Assembly: GCA_963706905.1 (NCBI GenBank)
Contig: CAVPNY010000001.1
Location: 1-60,276 of the forward strand
Direction: 5' to 3'
DNA length: 60,276 bases
Origin: CAVPNY01 sp963706905
GTDB lineage: Bacteria > Chloroflexota > Anaerolineae > Anaerolineales > UBA4823
A program made the position numbers and the translations under genes. The notes under the pieces were generated by a model that did no database searches, was not told the origin of the DNA, and was given only the letters and a program-made list of their open reading frames with translations. Of the stretch, positions 46,892-57,008 are shown piece after piece; the first letter of the stretch is position 1, and each line of letters opens with the position of its first letter.

Positions 46892-47624
46892 TGATAATCA
46901 AGTTATCAAAGGGGAAGAAGTTTCACCATCTACATATACTTATAATCATTCAGCATGGAACAAGCGACGTAAATTCTTGCGGTTCCTATTAAAAAGTCTG
47001 GCCTTTACTTTATTGGTAAAATTAGATCAGGTCGATGGGATTGAGAATATTCCAGCAGAGGGTCCGGCGATCTTCTTGATCAACCATATTGCTTTTGTCG
47101 ATCCGATTGTGGTTTTGCATGTTTGCCCGCGCGAAGTCGTTCCGCTTGCAAAAGTAGAGGTATATGATTACCCAGTTGTCGGAATATTTCCGGGAATTTG
47201 GGGAGTCATCCCTGTAAGACGCGAAGAGGTAGATCGGCGAGCGATCCAGATGGCTTTAGAGGTTCTACGAGCGGGTGAGACTATTTTGGTTGCTCCGGAA
47301 GGGACGCGCAATCCAGAGCTACAGCGAGGAAAAGAGGGAATTGCTTACTTAGGCAGTCGTTCAATGGCTCCTATTATCCCGGTTGCAATCCAGGGCACAC
47401 CTGGTTTTCCAACCCTGCGTTTCACTCGTCGTTGGCGAGAACCAGGCGTACATATCAAGTTCGGAAAGCCTTTTTCATTTCGGCCAGAGTTTTTCCGCGC
47501 TGGTAGAGATGATCTCCGCAAGATGGCTGATGAAGCAATGTACAACCTGGCTTCTATGCTGCCACCACATCTCAGGGGTTATTATAAAGATACTACTCTT
47601 GCCACTCAGGATACCATTTGGTAG
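46878..47624 (+). CDS. PlsC-like acyltransferase 3, 248 aa
   Basis: ATG 46878 overlaps the end of acyltransferase 2 by 14 bases; an alternative ATG lies at 46857. Motif I is INHIAFVDPIVVL (canonical His and Asp). Then GIWGVIPVRREEVDRRAIQM, motif III LVAPEGTRNPELQRGKEG and IIPVAIQGTPGFP follow. The N-terminal 30 residues are polar and variable. It ends the acyltransferase run; the sensor kinase follows after about 50 bases. Confidence 0.85.
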   Translation: MNINDDNQVIKGEEVSPSTYTYNHSAWNKRRKFLRFLLKSLAFTLLVKLDQVDGIENIPAEGPAIFLINHIAFVDPIVVLHVCPREVVPLAKVEVYDYPVVGIFPGIWGVIPVRREEVDRRAIQMALEVLRAGETILVAPEGTRNPELQRGKEGIAYLGSRSMAPIIPVAIQGTPGFPTLRFTRRWREPGVHIKFGKPFSFRPEFFRAGRDDLRKMADEAMYNLASMLPPHLRGYYKDTTLATQDTIW

Positions 47625-47676
47625 CAATGAGAATCTGTCTGAGATCCGAAACTTTGATCCTAAAATTAAACCAATT

Positions 47677-50600
47677 ATGCCGAATATAAATTTCTTGTTC
47701 AAGAATGATCCGATGCTGGAGATGCCATCTGGCGTTATCGGATGGTTAGGATGGCTATGCTTTCTAGGGTTGAACATCTACTTGTTAATCCGATGGTGGG
47801 GATATAACCAATCCTGGAAACAACCTCGAAAATGGATCATGGCGCTTCTGGTCATCCTGGTACCCCTGACCAGCTTGGTATTTCCCGCGATCCAGCTTTC
47901 GCCTCCAGTTGGGTATGCATTATTAAATATCCCTAAGGCGCCATCCCCTAATTTTCTGGTTATTTTTGGCTCGGTGCCCTGGTTCCTGGCAGCAGGTTTG
48001 TTAGGGCCTGCCTATGCTGCAGCTTTGGCAGCTCTTTCAGGCCTGCTGATTGCTTTATGGGGAACAACAAGCCCATTTCTACCGCTGGAACTGGCTATCT
48101 TAGCCAGCTGGCTTGGAATGTTGATGTATCAGAATTATCGTACGATTTTTTTCCGCATCTTGCGGCGACCAATTCTCGCAGCGGGTGTTTTGGCTATTTG
48201 TTATCCATTCTTGATCTTTTTCTCCTCACTTCTGACAACTCAGGGATCCTTTACTGGCCGATTGGATTTTGTACTGAGCAATCTCTTTCAGGCATCGATT
48301 GCATGGGGAAGCAGCTTTATTGTAGCTGGAATTGTTAGCGAGATTGTTATGCTCGCTGCGCCTAAGCATTGGGGAAATCAAAAAGCCGGGATTCCGTCTC
48401 CGGCAGAGAGCAAGCTTTCTGCGCGCTTTTTGTATGGCATGGTGCCAGCCGCCTTGATTTTGCTTCTCATCCTCGTGATAGGAGACTGGATTATTGCTGG
48501 GCGAGTAGCGCAAAAAATGGTTCAGAATGTCATGACCACGAATGGGGAGACAATCGCTAAGAGTGCTGTCTTCATTCATAATACAGGTAAAGAATGGCTG
48601 GAACATATTTCCCAAGATCCGAAGACTCACCAATTCATCCCCGGATGAAATCAGTGGGATCCTGGGTAACCACTTGAAAGATATTCCGTTTTTCAGCCAG
48701 TTAATCCTGGTTAATTCGGCTGGAGAGCTAATCGCTAGTTACCCGCCAGACGCCTATACGTCACCGGTTTTATCACAGAAAGAAAAGGCTGCAATAATTA
48801 ATCAGGGACCCGCCATTCCAGTTCTTCTCGGTCCGCTCAAAAGCTGAAAAAGGTGCTGCTATGGTGTCGTTTATTACGGATGTTAAAGGCGATGGTTCAG
48901 ATAGATTGGTACTGATTGGGCGAAGCGATCTGGCAGAAAATCTATTTGCAAAGCCGCTTTTGATTATTCTCACCAGTCTGTCGAAATTCGATGGGGAAGG
49001 GATGCTCATCGATGATGATAAATACATTCTTTACCACCCAGACCAAAATAAAATTATGACCATATATCCTAATGATATCCCGGATGAAGCATTCTATGGT
49101 CCAGGTCTCTCGTCGGACGGGACTCGTCAGATTGTCTATTCTGAACCTGGCAGCGGAAGTTTATGGTCAGTTGTCTTAACCGTCCCGGCACGCTACGCTC
49201 AAGAACAAGCCCTAGAGATCGCTCTCCCATTATTGGGAGTCATCACATTGCTCTTTGCAATTACTTTGTTGATCTTCTGGTTTGGATTGCGGTTAATTAC
49301 TTCCTCTATGCAAAGCCTGGCCGTTGAAGCTGGTCGAATGTCTCGCGGACAGCTGGATCAACCGCTGGAGTCCATTGGTGAAGATGAAGTCGGGCAGTTA
49401 AGTAGAGCCTTTGAGCAGATGCGCAGCAGTTTAAAGAATTGCTTGGATGAGTTGAACCGCCTCTTGATTGTGAGCCAGGGTGTCGCCTCATCATTAGATA
49501 TCCAGGAGGCAATGCTTCCTGTGCTTGAGTCGGCATTAGTGACTGGTGCAACATCTGCCAGGGTGGTACTTGAACCCTCGGTGTTACCAAATTTTGAGGG
49601 TGATCCTTCTTCAAATCTTCGTATGGGCAGCGGTCCATCAGCAGAGACATTCAGTGTACTTGATGATCAGGTGGTAGCTCTAACTCGCAAGCAGGATCTG
49701 CTTAGATTTAACAAACCTGACCAGGCCTAGATTGTTCGATCTTTCAGCAACTATCCAACGTCCACAGGCGCTGCTTGCACTCGCCTTGAGGAATGAAGAT
49801 CTGTATTATGGCGCTTTTTGGGTCGCCTATGATCAGTCCCATATGTTTAGTGATGAAGAAATTCGCTATCTGACTACACTTGCTGGTCAGGCGGTTATTG
49901 CGGCCTCAAATGCTCGGCTATTCATGACCTCTGAACTTGGTCGGCAAAGGCTCGAGGCAATCCTGGTATCGACTCCGGATCCGGTACTCGTCACTGATCA
50001 GAAAGACCACCTGCTGTTAACAAATCCAGCCGCATCTAAAATTCTCGGTGAAAAAGTAGGAAATGGCCTGGGAATTCCGATCAGTTCTTTAAATTTGCCA
50101 GTTCAATTGATAAATTTGTTACACGAACCTGTAAATGGTGAGCACTCTATCGAATTAACATTGCCTGATAATCGAGTTTATCTTGCAAATGCTTCAGCCA
50201 TCATCGCAGATGGTAAACAAGTAGGCCAGGTATGTATTTTGCGGGACATCACCCAATTTCGGGAGCTGGATACCCTTAAATCTGATTTTGTTTCTACGGT
50301 CAGCCACGACCTTCGCTCACCACTCACCTTAATCCGTGGATATGCCACAATGTTACAAATGGTGGGTGAATTGAACGATCAGCAGAGTGGCTACTTGAAT
50401 AAGATTATGATCAGCGTGGATAATATGTCACGTTTGGTTAATAATCTATTGGATTTGGGGCGAATTGAAGCCGGTGTCGGCCTGCAATTGGATAAAAAAC
50501 CAGTCGATGAGGTGGTAAATAACGTGGTTGGGTTGCTTCAACTTCAAGCCACCCAGAAACAGATCCAACTAATCACTGAGATCCCGGATCAAAAATTGCC

Positions 50601-50958
50601 CTTTATTGAGGCAGATCAAGCATTGCTACAGCAAGCCTTATATAATCTAGTTGAAAATGCAATCAAATATACTGACTCCGGCGGGAAAGTTATAGTCGGA
50701 GTCAATCTATCACAAAACCACATTGAATATACAGTGCGTGATAATGGAATAGGGATCTCACCGGCGGATCAAAAACGTTTATTTGAAAAATTCTATCGGG
50801 GGGGGCGTAAAGGATTTAAACCTGAAAGAGGCACAGGGTTAGGTTTGGCAATCGTCAAATCAATCATTGAGCGCCATGGAGGCATTGTTCTATTACAAAG
50901 CCAATTAGGAAAGGGGAGCAAATTTACTTTGGTGATGCCTTTGACCCAAATCACGTAG
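47677..50958 (+). pseudogene. Multidomain sensor histidine kinase (three frameshifts)
   Basis: The putative ATG 47677 has no strong ribosome site. The intended protein is about 1090 residues: an N-terminal block of about seven helices, an extracytoplasmic sensor part (SQLILVNSAGELIASYPPDA), a helix (LLGVITLLFAITLLIFWFGL), HAMP, GAF, PAS (STPDPVLVTDQKDHLLLTNP), HisKA with the phospho-His in VSTVSHDLRSPLTLIRGY, and HATPase with NLVENAIKYT, DNGIGI and GTGLGLAIV. The frame changes near 48640 (in tcatccccgg), near 48840 (in ctcaaaagc) and near 49725 (in caggcct). The kinase core alone (49732-50958) is one open frame. No response-regulator gene is adjacent. Confidence 0.85.
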
Positions 50959-51000
50959 ATTGTGAGGTAGAATTAGGAATACAAAGCTAGAAATGAGATC

Positions 51001-51030
51001 TTGACGAAAAAGAGACCATTTCGGTATAAT
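51001..51030 (+). promoter_or_regulatory. Sigma-70-type promoter for rpoC
   Basis: TTGACG at 51001-51006 and TATAAT at 51025-51030 are spaced by 18 bases. Transcription would begin near 51037, giving a leader of about 230 bases. The gap 50959-51266 holds no gene; it contains this promoter and the leader. Confidence 0.8.
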
Positions 51031-51166
51031 AGACTTTGCATGCAAAAAAAAGCAATAGGGAGACGCCAGCGAGCGTTTGAGAGTAGGTCTCATTCGCTTG
51101 TTTTCGTTTGTTTGTCATATTTAGATAGTCAACTGGATTATTCCCAATAACCCTGTTAGAAGTTGT

Positions 51167-51202
51167 GCTACAGTGTAATGTAGCAGCATTCGTAAATGCT
51201 GC
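51167..51202 (+). promoter_or_regulatory. Two overlapping hairpins in the rpoC leader
   Basis: GCTACA and TGTAGC (51167-51184) form one stem. GCAGCATT and AATGCTGC (51183-51202) form a second, perfect eight-base-pair stem with a four-base loop. The two share bases 51183-51184, so full formation of one competes with the other. No T-run follows, so this is not a simple terminator. A protein-binding or attenuation role is possible but unproven. Confidence 0.5.
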
Positions 51203-51266
51203 GGCGGGGAATTGTTGCCTGTACTCATGGAAAATCAGGATCGTGTTTGTTGTCAGGAGGTAATTA

Positions 51267-54200
51267 GTGGAAACCAAGGGGTTAACATCTCTCCGCATTA
51301 GTCTGGCTTCACCTGAGACCATCCGTAGTTGGTCTTATGGTGAGGTTCTTAAACCCGAAACGATCAATTATCGACGTCTGCGTCCTGAGAAGGATGGTTT
51401 ATTCTGCGAGGCGATTTTTGGTCCTACCCGGGATTGGCAATGTTATTGTGGGAAATATAAGAATATCCGTTATAAGGGAATTGTGTGCGATAAATGTGGC
51501 GTTGAGGTGACTCGCTCATCGGTGCGCAGAGAGCGGATGGGGCACATCGAACTGGCAGCCCCTGTGGCGCATGTCTGGTATACGCGTCGCGTTCCTTCTT
51601 ATCTGGGACTTCTCCTTGATATTTCTCGTCGCAACTTAGATCGGGTCTTATATTTTGCCCAATATGTGGTGACTTATGTGGATGAGGATGCCCGGCAGAA
51701 GGCACTCAAAAGATTAGAAGAGAAAATCACTTTGACTGAACGGGAGCAAGGAGCAAGGATCAATTCCAAAATCCAGGAAGTTAAGTCAGGGCGCGATCGA
51801 AAATTGAATGAATTTAACAGCCAGAAAGCCGAAATTGAGAAACGGTATGAAGAAACCGTGGCTGAAAAGCTGGATCCAATAATCAAAGCTGGTCAAAGAT
51901 TGGAGCAGACTCTACGCGAGCGATCTGGGGAATCACCGCGAACCGCGATCCATTTTCCAGACTCTGATATTGTTGTGGTTGAAGCCGGGGAAGCGATTTC
52001 CAATCAACACCTGACAAGCGTTCAGCAGATCGTAAAAGGTCAATTGGAGGAGCTTGAAAACGAATTAAAGGACCAAAAACAGCGCGAAATCGAGCACATC
52101 AACCTGGATATCGAGACATTGCGAGCTGAGGCAGATCTAGGAATGGAAGATCTGCGCAATCAGCTGGATGACCAATCCTCGGCTGCAAGGGGTGAGAATA
52201 CACGGTTGCGCGATGAGCTTCTAGAGCTTCGTCCGCTTACGTTTATGGGTGAAAGCCGCTATCGCGAGCTCAAGTCCCGTTGGGGACAGGTTTTTCGGGC
52301 AGACATGGGTGCAGAGGCATTTTATGATATTTTGCGCCGGCTTGATCTGGATAAATTATCCGAAGAGCTCTGGCATGAGGTGCGGACTTCTAAAAGCAAG
52401 CAGAAACGGCGAAAGGCAACCAAACGATTGACAGTCGTCGAGTCGTTTCGTCGTTCTGGCAATCAGCCTGAATGGATGGTTTTGACAGTATTGCCAGTGA
52501 TACCGCCTGATTTACGTCCAATGGTGCAACTAGATGGTGGGCGGTTTGCAACCTCCGATTTGAATGACCTTTACCGCCGGGTGATCAACCGCAATAATCG
52601 CTTGAAGCGCTTGCTCGAGTTAGGCGCGCCAGATGTGATTGTACGCAATGAGAAGCGCATGTTGCAAGAGGCAGTTGATTCGCTGATCGATAACTCTCAG
52701 CGTGGCAAAGCCTTGTCCAGACGTGGCCGCCGAGAACTAAAATCTTTGAGCGATATGTTGAAAGGCAAGAAAGGTCGATTTCGCCGAAATTTGTTGGGTA
52801 AACGTGTTGATTACTCTGGTCGCTCGGTGATTGTGGTTGGACCAAAATTGAAACTGTACCAGTGTGGTTTACCGAAGAGTATGGCTCTCGAGTTATACCG
52901 ACCTTTCGTGATTTCCCGATTGGTTTCCCACAATTACGCGGCTAATGTACGTGGCGCAAAGCGATTTATCGAGCGCAATCGCCCAGAGGTATGGGAAGTT
53001 TTAGAAGAGGTTATCAAGGAACGCCCGGTTTTGCTCAACCGCGCGCCTACCTTGCACCGGCTTGGAATTCAAGCATTCGAACCAATCTTAATTGAGGGGA
53101 GCGCGATCCAGCTCCACCCATTGGTTACAACAGCATTCAACGCTGACTTTGATGGCGATCAGATGGCAGTGCATGTACCTCTGTCTCAAAAGGCAGTCGG
53201 AGAAGCCAGGCAGTTAATGCTATCTACGCGAAACCTGTTAAAACCAGCAGATGGTGAACCGATCATTAGCCCATCAAAGGATATGGTACTTGGAGTTTAC
53301 TATCTAACGAAGATCGATGATTCACGTACCCACCGGGGGGATGGACGGTTATTCGCGACCATGGATGAGGTCGAGCTGGCATATGCCCTGAACCAGGTCG
53401 AGATTCATACTACCATACAACTGTTGACGAATACATGGTATGACGATGAGGATAACCGGCTTTCAGAATCCCAAAATCGCCTGGTGAAAACAACCGTCGG
53501 CCGGGTTATATTCAATAGAATCTTGCCATCCGAGGTCCAATTTGTTAACCGCATCCTTGAAAAGGGTAGTTTGAAGGATCTCGTGGCTGAAGTATATGAA
53601 ATCTGCGGGGAGGATTCTACACCTGAAGTCGCTGATCAAATCAAAGATATTGGTTTCACTTACGCGACTCGATCCGGTTATACCCTGGCTGTCTCAGATA
53701 TTACTGTTCCACCTGAAAAACCTATAATTATCGATAAGGCCCTCAAAGAGGCTGAGGGAGTCGAAAGAGACTTCCGTCGTGGGTTATTGACAGAACAGGA
53801 ACAAAACGAACGCTTGATTGAAATCTGGCAACGGACAACCAGCCGGTTGTCGGATGAGGTTAGGAAATCCCTTAATCCGCATGGGAATCTGGCTACTATG
53901 GCGAATTCTGGCGCAACCAAAGGTGGCTTTCAGCCAATTTCCCAGCTAGCGGGTATGCGTGGTTTAATGGCTGATCCTTCCGGACGGATTATTCCGTTAC
54001 CAATTCGTTCAAACTTCCGCGAAGGGTTGAACGCTTTGGAATACTTTATCTCAACTCACGGTGCCCGCAAAGGTTTAGCTGACACAGCATTGCGGACAGC
54101 AGATGCGGGTTATCTGACGCGCCGTCTGGTTGACATCGCCCAGGATGTGATCATCAACGATGAGGATTGCGGAACATCAGAGGGTATTCTAATCCGCCAG

Positions 54201-55583
54201 TCTGATGATATCGCTGGTCAAGCTATGTCAAATAGATTGTTTGGACGGCAGACCGCCGAGGCTGTTTTCGATCCGAAAACAGGTGAGATGTTGGTGGATC
54301 GAAATGAAACATTAAACCGCGATCAAGTGCGACGAATAGTTTCGGCTGGTGTGAGTGAAGTGAAAGTTCGTTCACCACTAACTTGTGAATTAATCCACGG
54401 AATCTGTGGGAAATGCTATGGAATGGATCTGGCGAGAGGCTCAATAGTGGAGGTCGGTTCAGCAGTAGGCATCGTAGCTGCTCAGTCTATTGGTGAACCG
54501 GGTACCCAATTAACCCTGCGAACCTTCCATACAGGTGGTGTCGCGGCGGTGGGAGATATCACTACCGGTTTACCACGTGTTGAGGAACTCTTCGAAGCGC
54601 GCAAGATGCCTAAAGGCGAAGCAGTCGTGTCTGAAATTGCGGGAACTGCCTATGTTCAGCAATCTGACCGGTACAGCGATCTTCGTGTCGTAAAAGTCGA
54701 GCATAGCGAGTTGGTTCATGATGAATACGATTTGCCACCCGACTGTACGATCGTTATCGAAGATGGTAGTGATATAAAGGAAGGCGATTTACTCGCTACA
54801 ATGGGTGATATGAAAATCATCGCTCACAACAATGGCCGGGCGAGAATAGAGATCGACGAGAGCGGTTCCAATACGAAAGTTGTGGTTTCTCACGATGTAC
54901 GCCAGGAAGCTGAGTACGAAATTCCGAGCAATGCTCTGTTGTTGGTGAGAGACGGTGACCACGTCGAGCCAGGGCAGCCACTCACTGAGGGTTCTCTAAA
55001 TCCTCATCTGATTCTCCGGATCCAAGGTCGCCACGAATGTCAGAAATATCTGCTTTCAGAAGTACAGATGGTTTACCGATCACAAGGTCAGAACATCAAC
55101 GACAAACACTTTGAGGTTATTATCCGGAAGATGATGTCTAAAATTCAAATCTTGCGACCTGGTGATACGAATTACTTGCCTGGTGACCTTGTAGATCTGC
55201 TCGAGATCAAACGTGAGAATGAACGTTTACTGGCTGAAGGAAAACGACCGGCAAGATTTCTAGAAGTGTTGTTGGGCATCACAAAAGCTTCGTTGAGTAC
55301 TGAGTCTTTCCTGTCCGCTTCCTCTTTCCAGCATACAATTAAAGTGTTGGCTGGTGCTGCTATTGCCTCCACTGAAGATCCATTGTATGGATTGAAAGAA
55401 AATGTGATCATCGGTAAACTTATTCCGGCTGGAACGGGTTTTGTACCTGGACGCTTCACTGAGCTAAATTTCCCAGAGTTGAGTAAGAACCATGAGAAAA
55501 CAACTGTAGACGACCCTATCTATGCAGATACTCTTCCCGATGATGACATGGTAACCCCACCCCCACCTATTGCAGCCGATTGA
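51267..55583 (+). CDS. rpoC: RNA polymerase beta' subunit, 1438 aa
   Basis: This is the catalytic large subunit of RNA polymerase. GTG 51267 follows AGGAGG. The N-terminal zinc site is CYCGKYKNIRYKGIVCDKCG. The active-site metal motif FNADFDGDQMAVH lies at about 624-636. The bridge and trigger region contains STHGARKGLADTALRTADAG, and the second zinc site includes DCGTSEG and CELIHGICGKCYG. Residues about 140 to 330 form a long, charged coiled-coil insertion between the zinc domain and the clamp, much longer than in E. coli and placed like the insert of Thermus. rpoB, its usual upstream partner, is not here. A strong terminator follows. Confidence 0.97.
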   Translation: METKGLTSLRISLASPETIRSWSYGEVLKPETINYRRLRPEKDGLFCEAIFGPTRDWQCYCGKYKNIRYKGIVCDKCGVEVTRSSVRRERMGHIELAAPVAHVWYTRRVPSYLGLLLDISRRNLDRVLYFAQYVVTYVDEDARQKALKRLEEKITLTEREQGARINSKIQEVKSGRDRKLNEFNSQKAEIEKRYEETVAEKLDPIIKAGQRLEQTLRERSGESPRTAIHFPDSDIVVVEAGEAISNQHLTSVQQIVKGQLEELENELKDQKQREIEHINLDIETLRAEADLGMEDLRNQLDDQSSAARGENTRLRDELLELRPLTFMGESRYRELKSRWGQVFRADMGAEAFYDILRRLDLDKLSEELWHEVRTSKSKQKRRKATKRLTVVESFRRSGNQPEWMVLTVLPVIPPDLRPMVQLDGGRFATSDLNDLYRRVINRNNRLKRLLELGAPDVIVRNEKRMLQEAVDSLIDNSQRGKALSRRGRRELKSLSDMLKGKKGRFRRNLLGKRVDYSGRSVIVVGPKLKLYQCGLPKSMALELYRPFVISRLVSHNYAANVRGAKRFIERNRPEVWEVLEEVIKERPVLLNRAPTLHRLGIQAFEPILIEGSAIQLHPLVTTAFNADFDGDQMAVHVPLSQKAVGEARQLMLSTRNLLKPADGEPIISPSKDMVLGVYYLTKIDDSRTHRGDGRLFATMDEVELAYALNQVEIHTTIQLLTNTWYDDEDNRLSESQNRLVKTTVGRVIFNRILPSEVQFVNRILEKGSLKDLVAEVYEICGEDSTPEVADQIKDIGFTYATRSGYTLAVSDITVPPEKPIIIDKALKEAEGVERDFRRGLLTEQEQNERLIEIWQRTTSRLSDEVRKSLNPHGNLATMANSGATKGGFQPISQLAGMRGLMADPSGRIIPLPIRSNFREGLNALEYFISTHGARKGLADTALRTADAGYLTRRLVDIAQDVIINDEDCGTSEGILIRQSDDIAGQAMSNRLFGRQTAEAVFDPKTGEMLVDRNETLNRDQVRRIVSAGVSEVKVRSPLTCELIHGICGKCYGMDLARGSIVEVGSAVGIVAAQSIGEPGTQLTLRTFHTGGVAAVGDITTGLPRVEELFEARKMPKGEAVVSEIAGTAYVQQSDRYSDLRVVKVEHSELVHDEYDLPPDCTIVIEDGSDIKEGDLLATMGDMKIIAHNNGRARIEIDESGSNTKVVVSHDVRQEAEYEIPSNALLLVRDGDHVEPGQPLTEGSLNPHLILRIQGRHECQKYLLSEVQMVYRSQGQNINDKHFEVIIRKMMSKIQILRPGDTNYLPGDLVDLLEIKRENERLLAEGKRPARFLEVLLGITKASLSTESFLSASSFQHTIKVLAGAAIASTEDPLYGLKENVIIGKLIPAGTGFVPGRFTELNFPELSKNHEKTTVDDPIYADTLPDDDMVTPPPPIAAD

Positions 55584-55606
55584 CTTCAACCACCTAGAAT
55601 TGACCA

Positions 55607-55637
55607 AAAGCCCGCCGGAAAATTTACGGCGGGCTTT
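55607..55637 (+). terminator. Rho-independent terminator after rpoC
   Basis: AAAGCCCGCCG and CGGCGGGCTTT form a perfect eleven-base-pair stem with a nine-base loop. The stem ends in T residues. It may work in both directions, since a minus-strand gene ends 25 bases beyond. Confidence 0.9.
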
Positions 55638-55661
55638 GTTATTGTTGGTTCTTCTGGCTAA

Positions 55662-56264
55662 TCAGTCTTTTGCTGATCTCTGGAGTTTTCGAACTAGATA
55701 TTCTTTTACCCCTGGCCATTCTGATGCAATAATGCTGTAATAAACCGAGTCGCGGATGTAGCCATCATGCAATATCAAATGATTTCTCAAGACGCCTTCT
55801 CGCACAGCACCGATCCGCTCCAATGCCTCTTGCGATCGGATATTTCTTAAATCGGTTTTGAACTGAACCCGAATGCAGCCGATGACATCAAAAGCGTGGG
55901 TTAATAGGAGTAACTTAAACTCGGTATTTACGGCAGTACGTTGGTATGATGGTGCGTACCATGTTCCTCCAATTTCGAGAGCATGATCTTGAGGTCGAAT
56001 GTCCATAAATCGAGTCATTCCGATTGCCCGATTTGTGGTTAAGTGAATTACCGCAAAAGGTAGATCTGTGCCTTTCTCCTGCCGGCGAAGCAATTCTTCA
56101 ACCAATTCGGCCATTTGGGATGAAGTCTGGATTGTGCCATATACCATATACTTCCAGATATTAGCATCCTGACCAGCCTCGGTTAAATCAGGTACATGCC
56201 TGGCAGAAAGCATCTCGAGCCGAACTACTTGGCCAGCCAGGGTTACTGGTTGGATTTTGATCAT
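55662..56264 (-). CDS. RimJ/RimL-like GNAT acetyltransferase, 200 aa
   Basis: This single-domain GNAT protein is of the type that acetylates ribosomal-protein N-termini or small molecules. Typical features are GQVVRLEMLSARHVPDL at the N-terminus, IGMTRFMDIRPQDHALEIGG, WYAPSYQRTAVNTEFKLLL (acetyl-CoA loop region) and NIRSQEALERIGAVREGVLR near the end. The substrate is unknown. It is transcribed away from the ECF sigma gene; the 132 bases between them hold both promoters. Confidence 0.85.
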   Translation of the reverse strand: MIKIQPVTLAGQVVRLEMLSARHVPDLTEAGQDANIWKYMVYGTIQTSSQMAELVEELLRRQEKGTDLPFAVIHLTTNRAIGMTRFMDIRPQDHALEIGGTWYAPSYQRTAVNTEFKLLLLTHAFDVIGCIRVQFKTDLRNIRSQEALERIGAVREGVLRNHLILHDGYIRDSVYYSIIASEWPGVKEYLVRKLQRSAKD

Positions 56265-56396
56265 TTGTCTATCTTATTAGAAACTACGAGAACCTGCAAT
56301 ACCTGGATCTTATTTGTTGTAATTGGTCAAATTGATGCAACTATGCTGATTTTGGTGCGTATACTTATTATAGAGATATATTGAGGTTTAGAAGTA

Positions 56397-57008
56397 GTGA
56401 TCCGCAACGAGATCGATCCTGAGCAAGAGAGCGAATGGCTGGCTGCGGCCCAAAATAAGGATTCTGAGGCATTTGGACATCTCGTCGAAATGTATCAGGG
56501 TCCAGTCTATAACCTCTGTTACCGGATGTTAGGTGATCCTGATGAAGCAGAGGATGCTTCCCAGGAATCTTTTATGCGAGCCTTTTTTTCTATAAAGCGA
56601 TATGATAATCGGCGCTCCTTTTCAACCTGGCTTCTTTCTATCGCTGCACATTATTGTATTGATCAGCTCAGGCGGCGGCGAGTCAAATTGATCCCTATCC
56701 AAGATATGCCATATGAGGATTTCGCTGATCCAGCCCCCAATCCAGAAACAGTTACGAGTATTCACGAGGATCAAAAAAAGGTGCGAGCATTATTGGAAGG
56801 ATTAAACCCAACTGACCGAGCCGCAGTAATTTTGTTCTACTGGTATGACATTTCGTATGATCAAATCGCCGAGTCACTCAATCTTACCGTGAGTGCTGTT
56901 AAAAGTCGCTTGCATCGAGCCCGAGAGGAAATGGCAAAGACCTACATCCAGCAGCCCAACAATTCTGGATCTTTTGGGAGGAGAGGAAATGAATCACCAG
57001 CTTATTAA
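56397..57008 (+). CDS. ECF-type RNA polymerase sigma factor, 203 aa
   Basis: GTG 56397 starts the protein; TATACT at 56360-56365 is a possible -10 box. Region 2 shows FGHLVEMYQGPVYNLCYRML and DEAEDASQESFMRAFFSIKR; region 4 shows DRAAVILFYWYDISYDQIAE and VSAVKSRLHRAREEMAK. The linker is typical. It overlaps the next gene, a zinc-finger anti-sigma protein, by 20 bases, the usual partner arrangement. Its regulon probably includes its own operon, but no autoregulatory -35 motif could be fixed by eye. Confidence 0.93.
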   Translation: MIRNEIDPEQESEWLAAAQNKDSEAFGHLVEMYQGPVYNLCYRMLGDPDEAEDASQESFMRAFFSIKRYDNRRSFSTWLLSIAAHYCIDQLRRRRVKLIPIQDMPYEDFADPAPNPETVTSIHEDQKKVRALLEGLNPTDRAAVILFYWYDISYDQIAESLNLTVSAVKSRLHRAREEMAKTYIQQPNNSGSFGRRGNESPAY

